From: Paguma larvata
Taxonomy: Eukaryota > Chordata > Mammalia > Carnivora > Viverridae
Direction: 5' to 3'
DNA: 64,000 bases
NCBI GenBank assembly: GCA_030068075.1
Contig: CM057831.1
Coordinates: 14,055,370-14,119,369 of the forward strand
The notes under the pieces were generated by a model that had not been told where the DNA came from, did not search any database, and saw only the letters and a program-made list of their open reading frames with translations. Shown here piece after piece: positions 44,971 to 58,267 of the stretch. Position 1 is the first letter of the stretch. Each line of letters begins with the position of its first letter. A program made the translations under genes and the position numbers.

Positions 44971-47900
44971 CTCCTCCTTCCCACTCCGCTTCTGCAGGCT
45001 TACCTTGGATTGGGCAAGGACCAGAAATTCCAGGTGGAGAGGCTGTTCAGGAAGAAGCAGCTGAGGGGAGAGTTTGGAGACCCGCCAGGGCCGAACGATA
45101 CGTGGTTGTCAGGGCAGCCCTGGGGAGTTTGCTGACTCAAGAAGAAGGTCTTATTTACAGAGAACAGGCATGAAATGGGCCTAGGTTCCCAAGTCTTTGA
45201 AGAGGGACCGAGGAGCAGCAGATTCGCCATGAGAAGCAGATTCGCCGGAGAGGAGAAAGTATTAGGGCAGAACGAGCCTCAGAGAAAATACCTAATTCCG
45301 AAAGCAAGTATGGAATAGTAGGAAGTCCCCCAGCTCGAGACCTGGGATTGAGTGTGAGCATCCCCGTGTGTGGCGTCCTATGAGCCCGGGGAAACCCCAG
45401 CCAGCTTCCTCAGATGTGAAAAGGGAATCTGCCCTTTCTATCTTCTGTGGGTGTTATGAAAACCAGCTACAAGGACACTTCAAAGTCTTTCAAGCAAATG
45501 CAAATTGTGATTGAAATTGTAGATCAGATAAGACCCCTCTGACCTTGACCAGAACCAATTTTATCTGTTTTCCTCCCGTCCTTGCCTCACCATTTGTGAG
45601 GCTGAGTGCGGGTTTTATTTTATTTTTACTGCTTACATACAAAGATCTTTTTTTCCCCTTTTAACTCACACGCATTACAGAGAGGCAGTATTTTTGATGA
45701 CTAGTTAGGCTGTGAGGATATTGTATTTACAGTGAAATCCCTACTGATATTTCTCTATTGATTTCTTTTCCTACATCCATCACAATTGCCTTAAAGTGCC
45801 TACAAATTGACCAGAACTCCCTGCTCAACAGTTCTCCTTACCCATAATTCATTTCTTTCAGTATCTTGAGATAATCAATGAAGGATTATCTATGTATCTA
45901 CATATCTCTGTGCGTTCACATAGATGCACACAGCACCTTCCTCCACGGAATACTGGGCCTTCTGGAAATACTGTGCCATGAATTCTCTTGGCTTCCCTTC
46001 AAACAAGGAATAGATATTTCCCCCATTTTATGGATGGAAAACAGAGGCCCAGTCACTCCTGGGATGAGTATTACAACTGATGGGCTCCTACTTCTCTGCA
46101 AACCCCCGTCCCCTCTGTCCTGTACCGGAGTCTTTCCCAGTCAACCACAGATGGAGGAACTTACCACGGCTCCTTTTAATCTTTATTTTGCTCTCTGTGC
46201 AAAGCTACCATCCCTATTTGGGCTGGGATGGCTTACACTGGGGTCAGGGGGATGGAAGGAAACAAAACAAGGGTCTTAATCCACCCAAAAGCCTCTGTTT
46301 CCAGCCACTTTCCAACCACTTCTGGTTGGTCTGGGTATCTGGAAAATGGATGCTGTGTTGGCTGGGTCCCGAGTGCCCCCTCATCTGAGCCTGCAGTAAC
46401 TCCACCAGTTGCTTCGAAAGCACGGAGTCCTTGGCTATTCTATCATATACCTTCAAGGCACAGCATATAAATCTTAAGGTGCGAGGCCAGAAGAATAGAT
46501 TTTAAGAGCTCAGGGGAAGAGAAGCATGCCTGCAACCTGCTTTCAGCCCAAGAGTCAGAGGTAGATGATTGGATGTCATTACAAGAGAATTCCTCAGCCT
46601 GGGGACATAATTAACAGAACTGTGGCCACCTGCTGTCAGGTGCCAGCACTGGGGGTAATTAGTAAACCGGGTACCTGAGGATCCCAAGGTCTAAGACAGA
46701 AAAGAGGCAGAAAAAGAACATTTAAAGAAGCAGAACGCAATCCCAGAAAAGACCTTGTGAATTCCAAATAGCAGTCTGTAAAAAAAAAAAAAAAAAAAAC
46801 AAAAAACATCAATTGGCTCCTTTATGAGTGGCTGATGCAATAGCAACCCCGGTCTAATATCACTGGACCTATGTGCCCGGGGTCACGGGCTGACCCAACC
46901 ATGTCCAAAGCCAGCGTCATTGTGCTGCAGGGTTCATCCTCAGCATCCCGCAAATAAAGAAAAGGGTAGCAATCGATACGGGACATGACGAAAGCCCAGG
47001 AGAGCCAAAAGGAGTTGGCAGGTCATGGCGGAGAGAGGCAAGAGAAACAAAAAAGCCCCGGAGATGTCAGCCTCAGATTTCTCAAACAACACAAAGGATG
47101 TTGGATTTCAATGCACACTGCTTGGCTCTGTTCAGAGTATAAAAGGAAACAAGGTGGTCAGTGTTAAAGGAAAGAGGGAAAAATGGCTGACGACAGCCTT
47201 GGAGCCGAATTAAAAAGCCCCAAATTAAAGGCATGTGTACTGAACTGAGGAGCTGAGTGGGAGCGCCCTTCCGAAAACTCTGCAATTACCAGATTTGGTA
47301 CCTAGGTTCCCAGGCAGCCCTTCCACCACTCAGGGGTGTCGGGGCGCCCAGGAATGCCCCCCAAATCACCCTCTGCCCACAGCCTTTCCCCCGTTCCAAG
47401 GTTAAGTCCTTGAGTTTATTGCTTTGATTTCCACCACCATGCAAACCGTCCTGAGGAGGCGTGACCTTAGTGTGAATTTCAGTATTTTTCCCCAGAGCGT
47501 GTTTCGTCGTCAACATCACAAGGAGAGATTTACTTCCCATCTTTCATCTTTAACCTTTTAAAGACACTGGTCAATTCCCTAGGGTTTCTGGCCTGCTCTT
47601 CACAGTAGATAATGAGAATGATGACCTCTGGAGTTGTGCCAAATGCTGACCCTGTACCCATAGGCCCCAAGCTGGTTTCTCCTTGTTGTTGGTATCTACT
47701 GCAAGGTCAAGCACGCTCTGCTCCTAGAGTTTTGGGTTTGCTGTGTTATCTGCTAGATTCCTGATCTCCTGTCCGGCCGAGGACCAAATACAGACTCTGT
47801 CGGGGCTCTCGTTCCTAGATCCCTAGGCTTCTCCCAACTTGCAACCCCTAGGACCCTCCGGGTCTTCCCTACTCCTGCCCTGTCCTTACTTTGATGTCTC

Positions 47901-48420
47901 TAGTCTTATCACCTTCAGTCTTGGCTTGCAACTGCCCAAAGGATCATCCCCTGCTCCTGGTCATGGTATGAAGCTGAATACCTGGAAAACGTGGCAGGGG
48001 AGCATCGGAAAAGAAAAGACAGAAGAAGGGAGGTGGAACACCAACACATGAACTTTTTTCTCAACACGATCTCTGCCATTAGAAAACATTCTTTTAGCAG
48101 CTACCACCGAGATGGTTTGTTGGGTAATTTTTAATGCATTGTATACTCAGATCCTTGCTTTCTAGGATTTCAAAACCCAAGCAATTGTAGCTCTTCTTCA
48201 ATAGCTCTCCCAAAGAAGAAGAAAATCTATACATTGGGAAGAGAGAGGTATTTCCATTGTTTATCTTAATGTTTGGATGTCTCGGTAGCTGAGACACTCT
48301 ACCTTGAACGGACCTCTGTTCCAATCCTAGTTGTGTTATTAACAAAAGTGCACGGATTTGTCCCAGTCAAATCTATTTGCTCACATCTATGTAAAAGAAA
48401 GCTATCCATGATAATTTATT
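44971..48420. other. Repeat-poor DNA, unassigned
   Basis: No CAN-SINE lies between 43894 and 48436. An A run lies at 46781-46799. The block at 46500-46700, with acataattaacagaactgtg and ggtaattagtaaaccggg, has homeodomain-like cores. A possible MIR fragment lies at 46000-46080 and another at about 48275-48435. No gene was seen. Confidence 0.4.
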
Positions 48421-48435
48421 AGAGATGTATTTAAA

Positions 48436-48461
48436 ATTTTGTTTAATGTTTATTTATTTTT

Positions 48462-48495
<34 letters not shown>

Positions 48496-48661
48496 ATGAG
48501 CAGGGGAGGGGCAGAGTGAGAGGGAGACACAGAATCCAAAGCAGGCTCCAGACTCTGAGCTGTCAGCACAGAGCCCAACATGGGGCGCAGACTCACAAAA
48601 TGCGAGATCATGACCTGAGCCAAAGTAAGTCGCTTAGCTGAGTGAGCCACTCAGGTGCCCC
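48436..48661 (-). mobile_element. CAN-SINE, minus strand
   Basis: tgtttatttatttttgaaag opens it, with (GA)n at 48465-48494. The body is near consensus and the head is gccactcaggtgccccta. An approximate target-site duplication lies around tagagatgtatttaaa and tagaaatgcagttttaaa. Confidence 0.93.
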
Positions 48662-49072
48662 TAGAAATGCAGTTTTAAAGCAGGAAATTTATTAGAGATA
48701 AATAGAAAAGAGGTCTATGGGTACCAGTGTAAGAACAAAAGGCTGGAAGCTGGGCTTTACAAACGCCATGGTCTGCACTCAGCAGTGGCTTCTGGATCAA
48801 GGCACTTGAACTTCAGTTTAACACGGAATTAACGCTAGCATCTCTTCCAGCACTAAAATTCTAAAATTCTGTGACTCCAAGAGCCTAGAGATAAAAGAAT
48901 GTTATTTGGAAGTTTTGCTTTAGCTAATTGCTCAGATTAATTTAGTTGCAAATCTTTGTAATAATAGAGGCCTTTCTAGCTAAAGACAATACATTTTGGA
49001 AATGGATATTTCTCGGTTAGGTGATGGAAATCCAGAATTTCTACCTTATACATTGAGAATATCGTATTAGAA

Positions 49073-49272
49073 GTCGCTCAGTCGGTCGAGTGTCCGACTT
49101 CGGCCCAGGTCATGATCTCATGGTTTGTGAGTTCGAGTCCTGCGTTGAGCTCTGTGCTGACAGCTCAGAGCCTGGAGCCTGCTTCAGATCCGGGGTCTCT
49201 CTCTATCTCTGCCCCTCCCCCACTCACGCTCTGTCTCTATCTCTCAAAAATAAATAAACCTAAAAAAAAAAA
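49073..49272 (+). mobile_element. CAN-SINE, 5'-truncated
   Basis: The sequence starts at gtcgctcagtcggtcgagtg. The first dozen or so bases of the usual head are absent. The remainder is near consensus, with gtgagttcgagtcctgcg and a tail of caaaaataaataaac. Confidence 0.92.
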
Positions 49273-49984
49273 CAAAAGTCCTAATTTTATTACATGGAGA
49301 ATTTATAAGTTTGTTTAGGAAATGTAATATACTCCGTTTTAATTGTAACTTTCAAAAATTCTGATTTGGACCTTTTACATTAACATAGCTACCCCCTTCC
49401 TGTCCTAGAATTCACACAAAACAATAAAGAAAACTTATGAGAACTTCATTCTAAATGAAAGTGTACTAACAGTATAATACATAGATAGGAACAAACGTGT
49501 AAGATGTGTTGGCAGGTGCTAATGTTGGGGAGCAGCTATAAAGACAAGTATAGAAAGAGTGGCCCAGGAGTGGCAAACCTCATAAAATGATAGCAAAAAG
49601 GTCCTCATTAAATGGGAGGGACTCACTCCATTCTTTACCATAATAGGGGTCAGAAATGAGAGTGGGCTGCATTGGTGATTGAAGTCACTATCACTAAAAT
49701 AAACAAGCGAAACAGAAGAGTCTAGACTCCATAAAGAATAAAACAAGTGACTATATTTATAAGAAGCAATCTGTCTCTGTACATACCTTATCATCTCTCC
49801 CTCTGTAGAAAACTCCCGCAAAAAGCATGCTTAAGTAAGTGCAACTTATTAAATAATGACTAATAAGAAAAAAAAATTAGAAACTAGTTTGAGAGTTATA
49901 CTATAATAAACGTTTATGGGGAATATATCAGAACTTAAGAACAAGAACCATAAACCTATTATAAGAAACACAAATCTATTTAAA
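49273..49984. other. Unassigned AT-rich DNA
   Basis: No gene is seen. Part may be diverged LINE-1 upstream of the recognisable ORF2 fragment. Confidence 0.4.
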
Positions 49985-50541
49985 TGGAGAGATATTCCAT
50001 GTTTATGAAATAGAAAACTCAAATTTGTTGGTCTTCTCCAATGGCTCCATTAAGGGAACACGATCGTAATAAAAATTCCAGCAGTATTTTTTTGCAGAAA
50101 TCAACAAGTTGATTCTCACGTTAGTGTGGCAATGCAGAGGACCAAGAATGGCCAAATCAATCACCAAAAGAAGAGAAAGGCTGGAGGGTTATCCTGTTTG
50201 ATTTATGATTACTGAAGCTAGAGTAATCAAGACTATGTGTTATTGGCATAATAATGAACACAGAAGCAAATGTAACAGTATAGAATCTAGACATATGCAT
50301 GTGTGTGCGCCTGTGTGCGTGTTCGGTTATTTTTGGCAATGGTGCTAAGGCAATTCAATGGGCAATGGAAAAGTTTTTTCAACAAATGATACCGTTACAG
50401 TCGGATAAATATATGCAAAAACTAAAAATGAACACAACACTAGAATTTTCCCTTACACTCTACACAAAAATAAATGTGGGATGGATTTTGAACGAAATCC
50501 AAACCCAGTTCAATTCCTGACAACGCTGAAATAAAACATCT
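49985..50541 (+). mobile_element. LINE-1 ORF2 C-terminal fragment
   Basis: Plus-strand L1 order: ggagagatattccatgttta, then attccagcagtatttttttg, gtaatcaagactatgtgtta, ggcaattcaatgggcaatgg and ggatggattttgaacgaaat. The 73-codon frame at 50299-50520 is a relic of this reading frame. Confidence 0.85.
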
Positions 50542-51279
50542 CTACAGGCACGTGCATATGACCAGATATACATGTCTGGAGGAGAGACGTGACCGTTTCT
50601 GGACATACATGCTACTTACTTGTATAGTTAGTGTTTGTCTACAGATAAAGTTTGGCATGCAGTGACATATAAAGACAAACAATAGTCAGGGGAAAATAAA
50701 GACCCATTATCAAGTGATAGAGCAGTACGCATTAAAAATTTGGTTTGGGTGTTGAGACTAATAACACCCACCCACACACTAAGAGAGTATGAAAAAGTTT
50801 ACTACTCATATCGTGAAGTTTTCTGGGGGAGAACAGTGAGAGCTCAAGCTGAATATGAACTGAGTTTGAAAGAGTGGGGAAAGGAGACTTTACTCAGCTT
50901 TCGTGGTGTTCAGAGGATGGAGCTGGGGCTGGGGTGGGAGTTCCGTGCATGGCCGAGGCTTTCATGATTTAAAGTTCCCACTAGTGCCAAAGAAGAGAGC
51001 ACCTACCTGGGCTTTCTCATTAATACTCACAGATATGAGGTGGAAGGAAAAGGGAGAAATGGTGGGGCTAGAAAGTGGATTACTTCTGGAAAGGCATAAA
51101 CTACAAAAATCGAAAAGAATCAGACATAACGATATTACTGCATACATATATAATTTAATATATACATTAGCTCGTATATATTGTATGTATAAATAATATA
51201 TATATATGAGCTAATGTACATTTTATAGTAATACAATACTATAATATATGCATATATGTATATATTTTATATCTTTCAA
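50542..51279. other. Unassigned DNA ending in an AT-rich tract
   Basis: TATA-rich simple sequence lies at about 51143-51272. The remainder is not recognised and may separate two LINE-1 insertions. Confidence 0.4.
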
Positions 51280-51668
51280 ACTTCCGTCAAAGAAAATTTC
51301 AGCACCAGATAACTTCAGTGGCAAATTTTACCAACCATTTACAGGCAGAGTAAAGCTAATTCTACACAAATACTTCCAAGAAATAAAAGAAAAGGAATGG
51401 TTTTTAATTCATTTTATGAAGTATTATCCTGATGTCGAAGGAGACAGACATTACAAGACGAGAAAACTACAGAATATAATCTTTCGTGAACATAAATGCA
51501 AACCCCCATGCCAAAACTTTGGCAGAAATATATCAAAAGGATAATACATTATAACCACATGAATTGCTCCCAGGAATGCAAGTTGGCCCTGCAATTGCAA
51601 ATCAATAAAGAAAACAAAATGAACAGGTTAAAAAAGAAAAAAAAATGTAGTCATCGAACTTAGATCCA

Positions 51669-51866
51669 GGGGGCACCTAGGTGGCTTAGTTAGTTGAGTT
51701 TGGCTCAGGTCATGATCTCACAGTTTGTGAGTTCGAGCCCTGCTTCAGCTTCTGTGTCTTTCTGTGTCTCCCTCTCTCTCTGTTCCTCCCCCTGCTCACA
51801 TACTCTCTCTCTCTCTCTCTCTCTCTCAAAAGTAAATAAACATTAAAGAAAATAAAAATAAATAAA
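51669..51866 (+). mobile_element. CAN-SINE, internally deleted
   Basis: Head gggggcacctaggtggctta, B-box gtgagttcgagccctgct, long (CT)n at 51803-51828 and an A-rich tail. The segment between the A-box and ggctcagg is shortened, and the ctctgtgctgacagctcagagcc-type block is lost. Confidence 0.9.
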
Positions 51867-52666
51867 ATAGATTTGAAAAAATTGACAAAACTTAATATGA
51901 ATTTATAGTATATAATAAAACATCTCTCAGAAAACTACCTGACAGAGACCATCTATAAAAACCTTCAGCTAGAATCATCTTTAATTGTAATTAATGTTTT
52001 CTTTTTCCCAAAAAGTCAAGGAACAAGACAAAGATCTTCACTCTGTTACTGCTATTCCCCACTATACTAGAGGTTTCAGCTGGAACAATAAGATAAACAA
52101 ACAAACAAATAACATCTAGATTGGAAAAGAAGAAGTAAAATTGTTTACATTATTGTATATGCAGAAAATCCTATGGAATCTGTAAGAGAGATATAAGAAC
52201 TAATGAATGAATTTAGCAATGTTACAGGTATAAAATCAATGTACAAAAACCAATTGTATTTCTAAATATTAACAATAAACACTCAGAAATTGGAAGAAAA
52301 CAAAACCAATAACATCAAAAATATGAATTACAGAGTGAGAAACATTATGAAATGTGAAAACCTTATCAGCTAATGGCTACAAAACATTGCCGAGAGATTA
52401 AAGAATACCTGAATAAATGGACAGATGGGTGTCTTTCTAGAGGACGACAATCAATACTGTTAAGGAGTTCCCCCCAAATTGACTGTGTATACACAATGTG
52501 ATCCTAATAACAGAGCAGGTGTTTTGTAGAAATTGTCAAACTGAGTCTGAAATTTGTATGGTAATAGAGATGACTTAGTACAGTCACAACAGCTTTGAGA
52601 AAGAATAACAAAGTTGGAAGACTAATACTATCTGACTTCAAGACTTAATTAAAACTAAAAGAATAG

Positions 52667-52762
52667 GGGTGTCTGGCTGGCTCATGGTAGAGCATGATTC
52701 TTTACCTTGAGGTTGCGAATTTGAGCTCCAGGCTGAGGGTAGAGTTAACATTAAAAAAACCT
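52667..52762 (+). mobile_element. Short older tRNA-derived carnivore SINE
   Basis: ggggtgtctggctggctcat, then ggtagagcatgattctttac, gaggttgcgaatttgagctc and gagggtagagttaacattaa, without a CT-rich region. This is the shorter, older CAN-SINE form found across carnivores, nested in LINE-1. Confidence 0.75.
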
Positions 52763-53281
52763 CCAAGAATAAAGACAATGTGGTATTGCCATAAACATAG
52801 CCTAAAAATAGAGAAATGGAACAAAAAAGAGAGTCCTGAAATGCCTAAATATTTATGGTCAATTGATTTTGACAAAGGTGCAAAGGCAATTCAATAAACA
52901 AATGATAGTCTTTTCAACAAATGATTCTGGAAGCATCCAAAATCCCCATGCAAACAAGCAAGCAAGCAAGCAAGCAAAGAAACAAACCTTTAGTCCATAC
53001 CTTGCATATATAATAAGTAACTCAGATGAATCATAACCTAAAATGAAAATTTATTTAAAAAAATCGAGAAGAGCTTTAAACTATGAAAATTCTAAGAGAA
53101 AAAATTTTCTACACTGGACATAGGTTTCTTACATCTGAACCAAATGCATCAATCCATACAATAAAAAATTGATAAAGTGGGCTTCACCAGAATTAAGACC
53201 TTCTGATCTTAAAAGGACATTGTGAAGAGAATCAAAAGACAAGTCACATATTAGAAAATAATATTTACAAATCTCATTTCT

Positions 53282-53485
53282 TTTTTTATTTTTTTAAATT
53301 TATTCTTGAGAGAGACAGAGCACGAGTCAGGGAGGGGCAGAGAGAGAGGGAGACACAGAATCGGAAGCAGGCTGCAGGCTCTGAGCTGTCAGCACAGAGC
53401 CCAATGTGGGACTCGATCCCACAAACTGAGATCATGACCTGAGCTGAAGTCAGACGCTCAACCAACTGAGCCACCCAGGCGCCCC
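53282..53485 (-). mobile_element. CAN-SINE, minus strand, in LINE-1
   Basis: The target-site duplication tacaaatctcatttct at 53266-53281 recurs with one change at 53486-53501. The body is near consensus. Confidence 0.95.
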
Positions 53486-54477
53486 TACAAATCCCATTTC
53501 TGATTAAAGGTTTGTTCCCCGAGCATATAAAGAAACTGCAAAGCTTAATAATAAAAATAAACATGCAATAGAAAGGGGACAAGGTACTAGAAAAGACACT
53601 TCTGCAGAGAAGATATGCAGATAAACACATGAAAAGACATGCAATATATCATTCATTAGGAAAATAAAAGAGATAGCAGTATACAACTCTTAGAATATTT
53701 GAAACAGACTGACCATGTAAAGTATTGGTGAGGATACAGAGACATTTCAACTCTCATACAGGGCTGATGAGTTTATAAAATGCTACAGCTACTTGAAAAA
53801 ACAGTTTGGTGAGGTATATCAAGAAAAATGATGGCGTAAGTACCTCAAAATTTTTTCGCTTCCATGTAAACAATGAGAAAACTGGCAAAATTTGTCATAT
53901 TCACTTTTTCAAAACTCTAGAAGTTACTAGTTACCCAAATGATGACAGCAATCCAAGGAACATTTATTAAAAAGGGGGGGGGGGAAGGTTTGTGTGCTAA
54001 ATCCTGGTAAAGTACAGTAGGTTTTATAACACTTCAACTTGCCTTATACCCATCTCTTATTCAGGCCTGTAGTAAGTCTGAAAAATAACAACCTGCATTC
54101 TCAGAGCAACCTAGAAACCATTGGAAGGAGTAGAATAAAACCAAAGTTCTTGCAAACCTCAAATGCAAAGAATTGTCCTTATTGGACCTTTCTATTGGTC
54201 CCCTGGAAGACCGTCACTTACAAGAAAGCCTGTATTTGATCTGACTCAGAACTTGCTCGATATGAAAAGCCTGCTTCCCAAGATGGCGTTGTCAAGAACA
54301 GTTACTGACAAGTGTTTTAACTTCGTGGCTGCCTGAGGTGGGGGATAATGACTGGGGTAAATAATAAATGATTCAGAAGTCTTCAAAGGAAAAGCTAGGA
54401 TAAGAGAGTTTGTGTAAGCAGAAAGGGAAGGTTAAGACAGTTGTCAATTATTTGGCTGAGTGTTGAAGGTGTTCCCC

Positions 54478-54478
<1 letters not shown>

Positions 54479-54511
<33 letters not shown>
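54479..54511 (+). repeat. (CA)n microsatellite
   Basis: About 16 CA units within the LINE-1 5' region, shortly before the LTR. Confidence 0.97.
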
Positions 54512-54512
<1 letters not shown>

Positions 54513-54546
54513 CCTCTTGGCAAAGACAAGAAGACTTATTGATTTG

Positions 54547-55150
54547 TGGCTGTGGTAGGCTGAATAATGGCCACCAAAGATGTCCAAGTCCTAACCTCTG
54601 AGACCTGTGAATGTTACCTTCTATGGCATGAAAGACATACCGATGTTTTGAGAATACTGGGATGGGAATTGTCTTGGCTCATAGTATGAACCCTAATTTT
54701 ACAATCATATTATCCTTATACGAGGGATATTTGACACAGAAATAAAAGGCATGTGTGGGGCACCTGCGTAGCTCAGTCAGTTAAGCGTCTGGCTCTTGAT
54801 TTTGCAGTGAGTGTGGAGCCTGCTTGGGATTCTTTCCCTCCGTCTCCCTCTGACTCTCCTCCATTTGCTCTTTCTTTCTCTCAGAAAAAAAAGGCAATGT
54901 GAAGACTAAAGCATGACTGTTGGCTTTGAAGATTGAAGAGAGGCCTCGGAGCCAGGAATGCAGCTGTAGAACTTGGAAATGACAGAGAAACAAATCCTCC
55001 CCCTTGATCTTCCGGAGACATTGCGATCCTGCTAACACCTTTATTTCAGCCCAGTAAAAATTATTTCAGACTTATGACATCCAGACCTATAATAGAATAA
55101 ATGTGTGTTGTTTTAAGCCACCAAGTTTGTGGTATGTTTTTATTGAGCCA
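54547..55150 (+). mobile_element. MaLR-like LTR (MLT1 group) inside LINE-1
   Basis: It starts tgtggtaggctgaataatgg and continues ccaaagatgtccaagtccta. It ends taataga.taaatgtgtgttg, ttttaagccaccaagtttgt and gg. It is a solo LTR with no internal region, split by a CAN-SINE at 54757. The exact subfamily is uncertain. Confidence 0.6.
54757..54890 (+). mobile_element. CAN-SINE, internally deleted, inside the LTR
   Basis: Head ggggcacctgcgtagctcag, then a jump to gtgtggagcctgcttgggat, CT-rich region and A run. The approximate target-site duplication aaaaggcatgtg / aaaaggcaatgtg flanks it. It is nested three deep: SINE in LTR in LINE-1. Confidence 0.9.
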
Positions 55151-56090
55151 CAGAATTTACAGAAATCTCTATCCAATCATTAGGTGACCACTAAGCTAGC
55201 CAAACAGAGACTTCAGTAGCCACACATGACAAATAATAAATACTTTATAGAATTAGTTCGGAAAAGTCGGCAAGCAAACACTACTATAAGTAGAAACAAC
55301 AACAACCTCTGGAGAAGGAGGAGAATCTGATTTCCAGAATTGCCATATTTAATTATTTCAAATATCCAGTTTTCAGTGAAAATTTATGAGACTTGGAAAG
55401 AAACAAATAAGTATGGCTGATGCCCAGGGAAAAAAGCAGTCAATAGAAACTGTCCCTGAGGAATCTCAGAAAAAAATTGGACTTAGAAAACAACAAACTT
55501 TAGACCAACCATTTTTAAATGTTCAAAAAGCTAAAAGAAATCACGTCCAAAGAATTAAAGGAATTCTTTATTTCCTCTAATTTTATTTCTTTGAGAAAGA
55601 ATTATGCTTTCTCAAAGGGAGAATATTAATAAATAGAAATTATTTTTAAAAATCAAATAGGAATTCCAGAATTGAAAAATACAATAGCTGAAACAAAAAA
55701 TTCAGTGGACATGCTCAGCTGAAGATTTGAGCAAGCGAAAGAATTAGTAAACTTGAATACAAATAAATTGCTATTATCCAGTCTGAAGAAACAGGGTGGG
55801 GAGGGGGAATAAGGAAAAAATACACAAAGCTTTAGAGACCTCTAGGACAACATAAAGATACTGCAAAGGCACTAGTAAAGGTAACTATATAGGTAAATGT
55901 AAAAGATTGCATAAATGTATTTTGGTTTTCCATTTCTTGTTTTTCGCCCATCTGATTGAAAAGACAATTGCATAAGCAATAATTATAAATTGTGTTTACA
56001 GGCAGACGAAGTACAGACGTAGAAGTTCTGAAAATAACAACATAAAGAGGAAGCGGGGATAGAGCTGTATGGAAACAAAGGTTTTGTATA

Positions 56091-56445
56091 TTAGCTTGTG
56101 CTGCCAGATTGATTTTCCCATGGTTCTAGAGGCTAGAAGTCCAACATCAAGATGCCATTAGAATTGTTTCTGGTGAAGACTGTCTTCCTGGCTTGTAGAC
56201 AGCCACAATCTTACTGTGTCTTCACATGTCCTCGACTCTGTATGCATGCAGAAGGAGAGAGAGAGAACCCTCTGGTATTTCTTCCTCTTTTTATAAAGAC
56301 ACCAAACCTATCAGATTAAGGCCCAACCCTTATGCCCTCATTTAGCTTTTGTTAAACATTCTTTCTCCAAATACAGTCATATTGGGGGTTAGGGCTTGAA
56401 CATATGAATTTCGGAAGGGCACAATTCATTCAATCCTTAACATAT
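56091..56445 (-). mobile_element. MLT1/MST-like LTR, minus strand, inside LINE-1
   Basis: Reverse-complement MaLR order: ggttctagaggctagaagtc, cttcctggcttgtagacagc, ttataaagacaccaaaccta, gattaaggcccaacccttat and tccaaatacagtcatattgg, ending caattcattcaatccttaac. It is a solo LTR remnant with a possible 4-bp tata target duplication. LINE-1 resumes at once with tactattgaaattaagt. Confidence 0.8.
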
Positions 56446-56766
56446 ACTATTGAAATTAAGTTGTTATAAATATGAACGAGGCTGTCATAAATGAACCTGT
56501 TAATCCTCAGGGCAACCCACTAAGAAAATAAAATAAATAGTAAAGAGAATGAAGGACTTATTCATTCTCTCTGGTACACCGCAAAATATATTTTTAGCAT
56601 AAAAGATAACAGTATGGAGGGATAGAGGAACAATAAAATTCATTAGACATAGAAAACAAATAGCAAAAGGCAAACATAAATTGTACTGTATCAGTAAATA
56701 TAACTGGATTAAACTCTTAAATTAAAAAGCATAGATTGACTGAAGGGATTAAAAAAGATCTAACTA

Positions 56767-57004
56767 GGGGCACCTGGGTAGCTCAGTTGATTAAGTGTCT
56801 GACTTTAGCTCAGGTCATGATCTTGAGGTTCATGAGTTCGAGCCCCATGTCAGGGTCTGTGCTGACAGCTCAGAGCCTGGAACCTGCTTCGAATTCTGTC
56901 ACTGTCTCTCTGTCCCTCCCCCACTCACATTCTGTCTCTCTCTCTCTCTCTCTGTGTGTCTCTCTGTCTCTCTCTCAAAAATAAATAAACATAAAACAAT
57001 TTGC
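56767..57004 (+). mobile_element. CAN-SINE in LINE-1
   Basis: The target-site duplication aaaaaagatctaacta (56751-56766) recurs as aaaaaagatcaaacta ending at 57021. Head ggggcacctgggtagctcag. The CT-rich part contains an insertion of tctgtgtgtctctctgtc type. Confidence 0.94.
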
Positions 57005-57552
57005 AAAAAAAGATCAAACTATATGTTGTACATAGAAGACAGACTTTAGCTTCAGAGACACAAACAGGTTGGAAGTAAAAGGGTAAAAAATTATATACCG
57101 TGCTTACCTTAACAATGTGGCTACACTAATATCAGAAAAAAATAAAGACTTTAAGACAAAAAAATGTTACTAGAGCAAGGAAGGACATATTATAATGATA
57201 AAAGTGTCAATCCATCAAAAAGATATAACACTTATAAACATACATACATCTAACAAAGTCCCAAAATGCAAGAAGCAAAAACTGGCATAATTTAGGGAGT
57301 AACAAATAATTAATAAAAATAGTTGGCTACTTTAATGCCCCACGTTTTAAAAATAAAACAATTAGGTAGAAGATCAGTAAAGAAATAGAAACTTGAACAA
57401 CACTGTAAACAAACTGAACCTAACAAATATGTATAGAACACTCCACCCAACAACAGGAGAACATATATTCTTCTTAAAGCATGTGAAACATTCTCCACGA
57501 TAGCCAGATGTTATACCATAAAATAAGTCTCAAAAAATTAAAAGGAATGATA

Positions 57553-57750
57553 TGAGGAGCCTGGGTGTCTCAGTCAGTTAAGTATCTGACTTTTGATTTT
57601 GGGTCAGGTCATGCTCTCATGGGTGTGAGATCCAGCCCAGCTCAATCTGGCTCTGTGCTGGGTGTGGAGCCTGCTTAAGATTCTCTTTCCCTCTGCCCCT
57701 CTCCCACTCATGCATGAGCTCCCTCTCTCAAAAAAAAAAAAAAAAAAAAA
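57553..57750 (+). mobile_element. CAN-SINE in LINE-1, older variant
   Basis: Diverged head gaggagcctgggtgtctcag and variant body ctctgtgctgggtgtggagc. An A run of about 24 lies at 57729-57753. An approximate target-site duplication aaaggaatgatat / aaagagtgatat is present. Confidence 0.88.
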
Positions 57751-58267
57751 AAAGAGTGATATCATATAAAGTGTATTCACTGACCACAACAGAAAGAAAT
57801 CGGACATCAATAACATAAATTTGGTAAATTCACATGTGTGGAAATTACACAACACCCACACAAATAACTGGTGCGTCAAAGAAGAAATTACAGATAAAAT
57901 TAGAAAATATTTAGAAGTAAGTGAAAGTGAAAACACAACCAGACCAAAACTTACAGGATGCAGCTAATGCAGTTACCAGAGGAAAATTTGTAGTTCTAAA
58001 ACATATTATAAAAGAAAAAAGATCTCAAATAAATAAACTAAACTTCTACCATAAAAAAACTAGGAAGAGTAGAACAAATGAAATTCAAAGAAAGCAGAAA
58101 GAAGAAAATAATAAAATTATAGCAGAAATTAATAAAAGAGAGAAAAGAAATACAATAGAAACAATAAATAAATGAACCAATGGAAGTTCCTTGAAAAGAT
58201 CAAAAAAGTTAGATATACTAACCATGAAGAAAAGAGATTTAAATACTAAAATTGGAGAAGACATTAC

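Larger units (their letters stand above)
51280..53823 (+). mobile_element. LINE-1 ORF2 segment with three nested SINEs
   Basis: L1 ORF2 sequence runs from caaagaaaatttcagcacca through cttcagctagaatcatcttt, gcagaaaatcctatggaatc, tatttatggtcaattgattt and ttctgcagagaagatatgca to gaaaaaacagtttggtgagg. It encodes the decayed reverse-transcriptase and C-terminal regions, with many stops. SINEs interrupt it at 51669, 52667 and 53282. It ends abruptly where another L1 5' region begins. Confidence 0.85.

Noticed and set aside
57921..58175. 84-codon lysine-rich frame
   Set aside because: It is a decayed piece of LINE-1 ORF2, with stops before and after, so it is not a separate gene.
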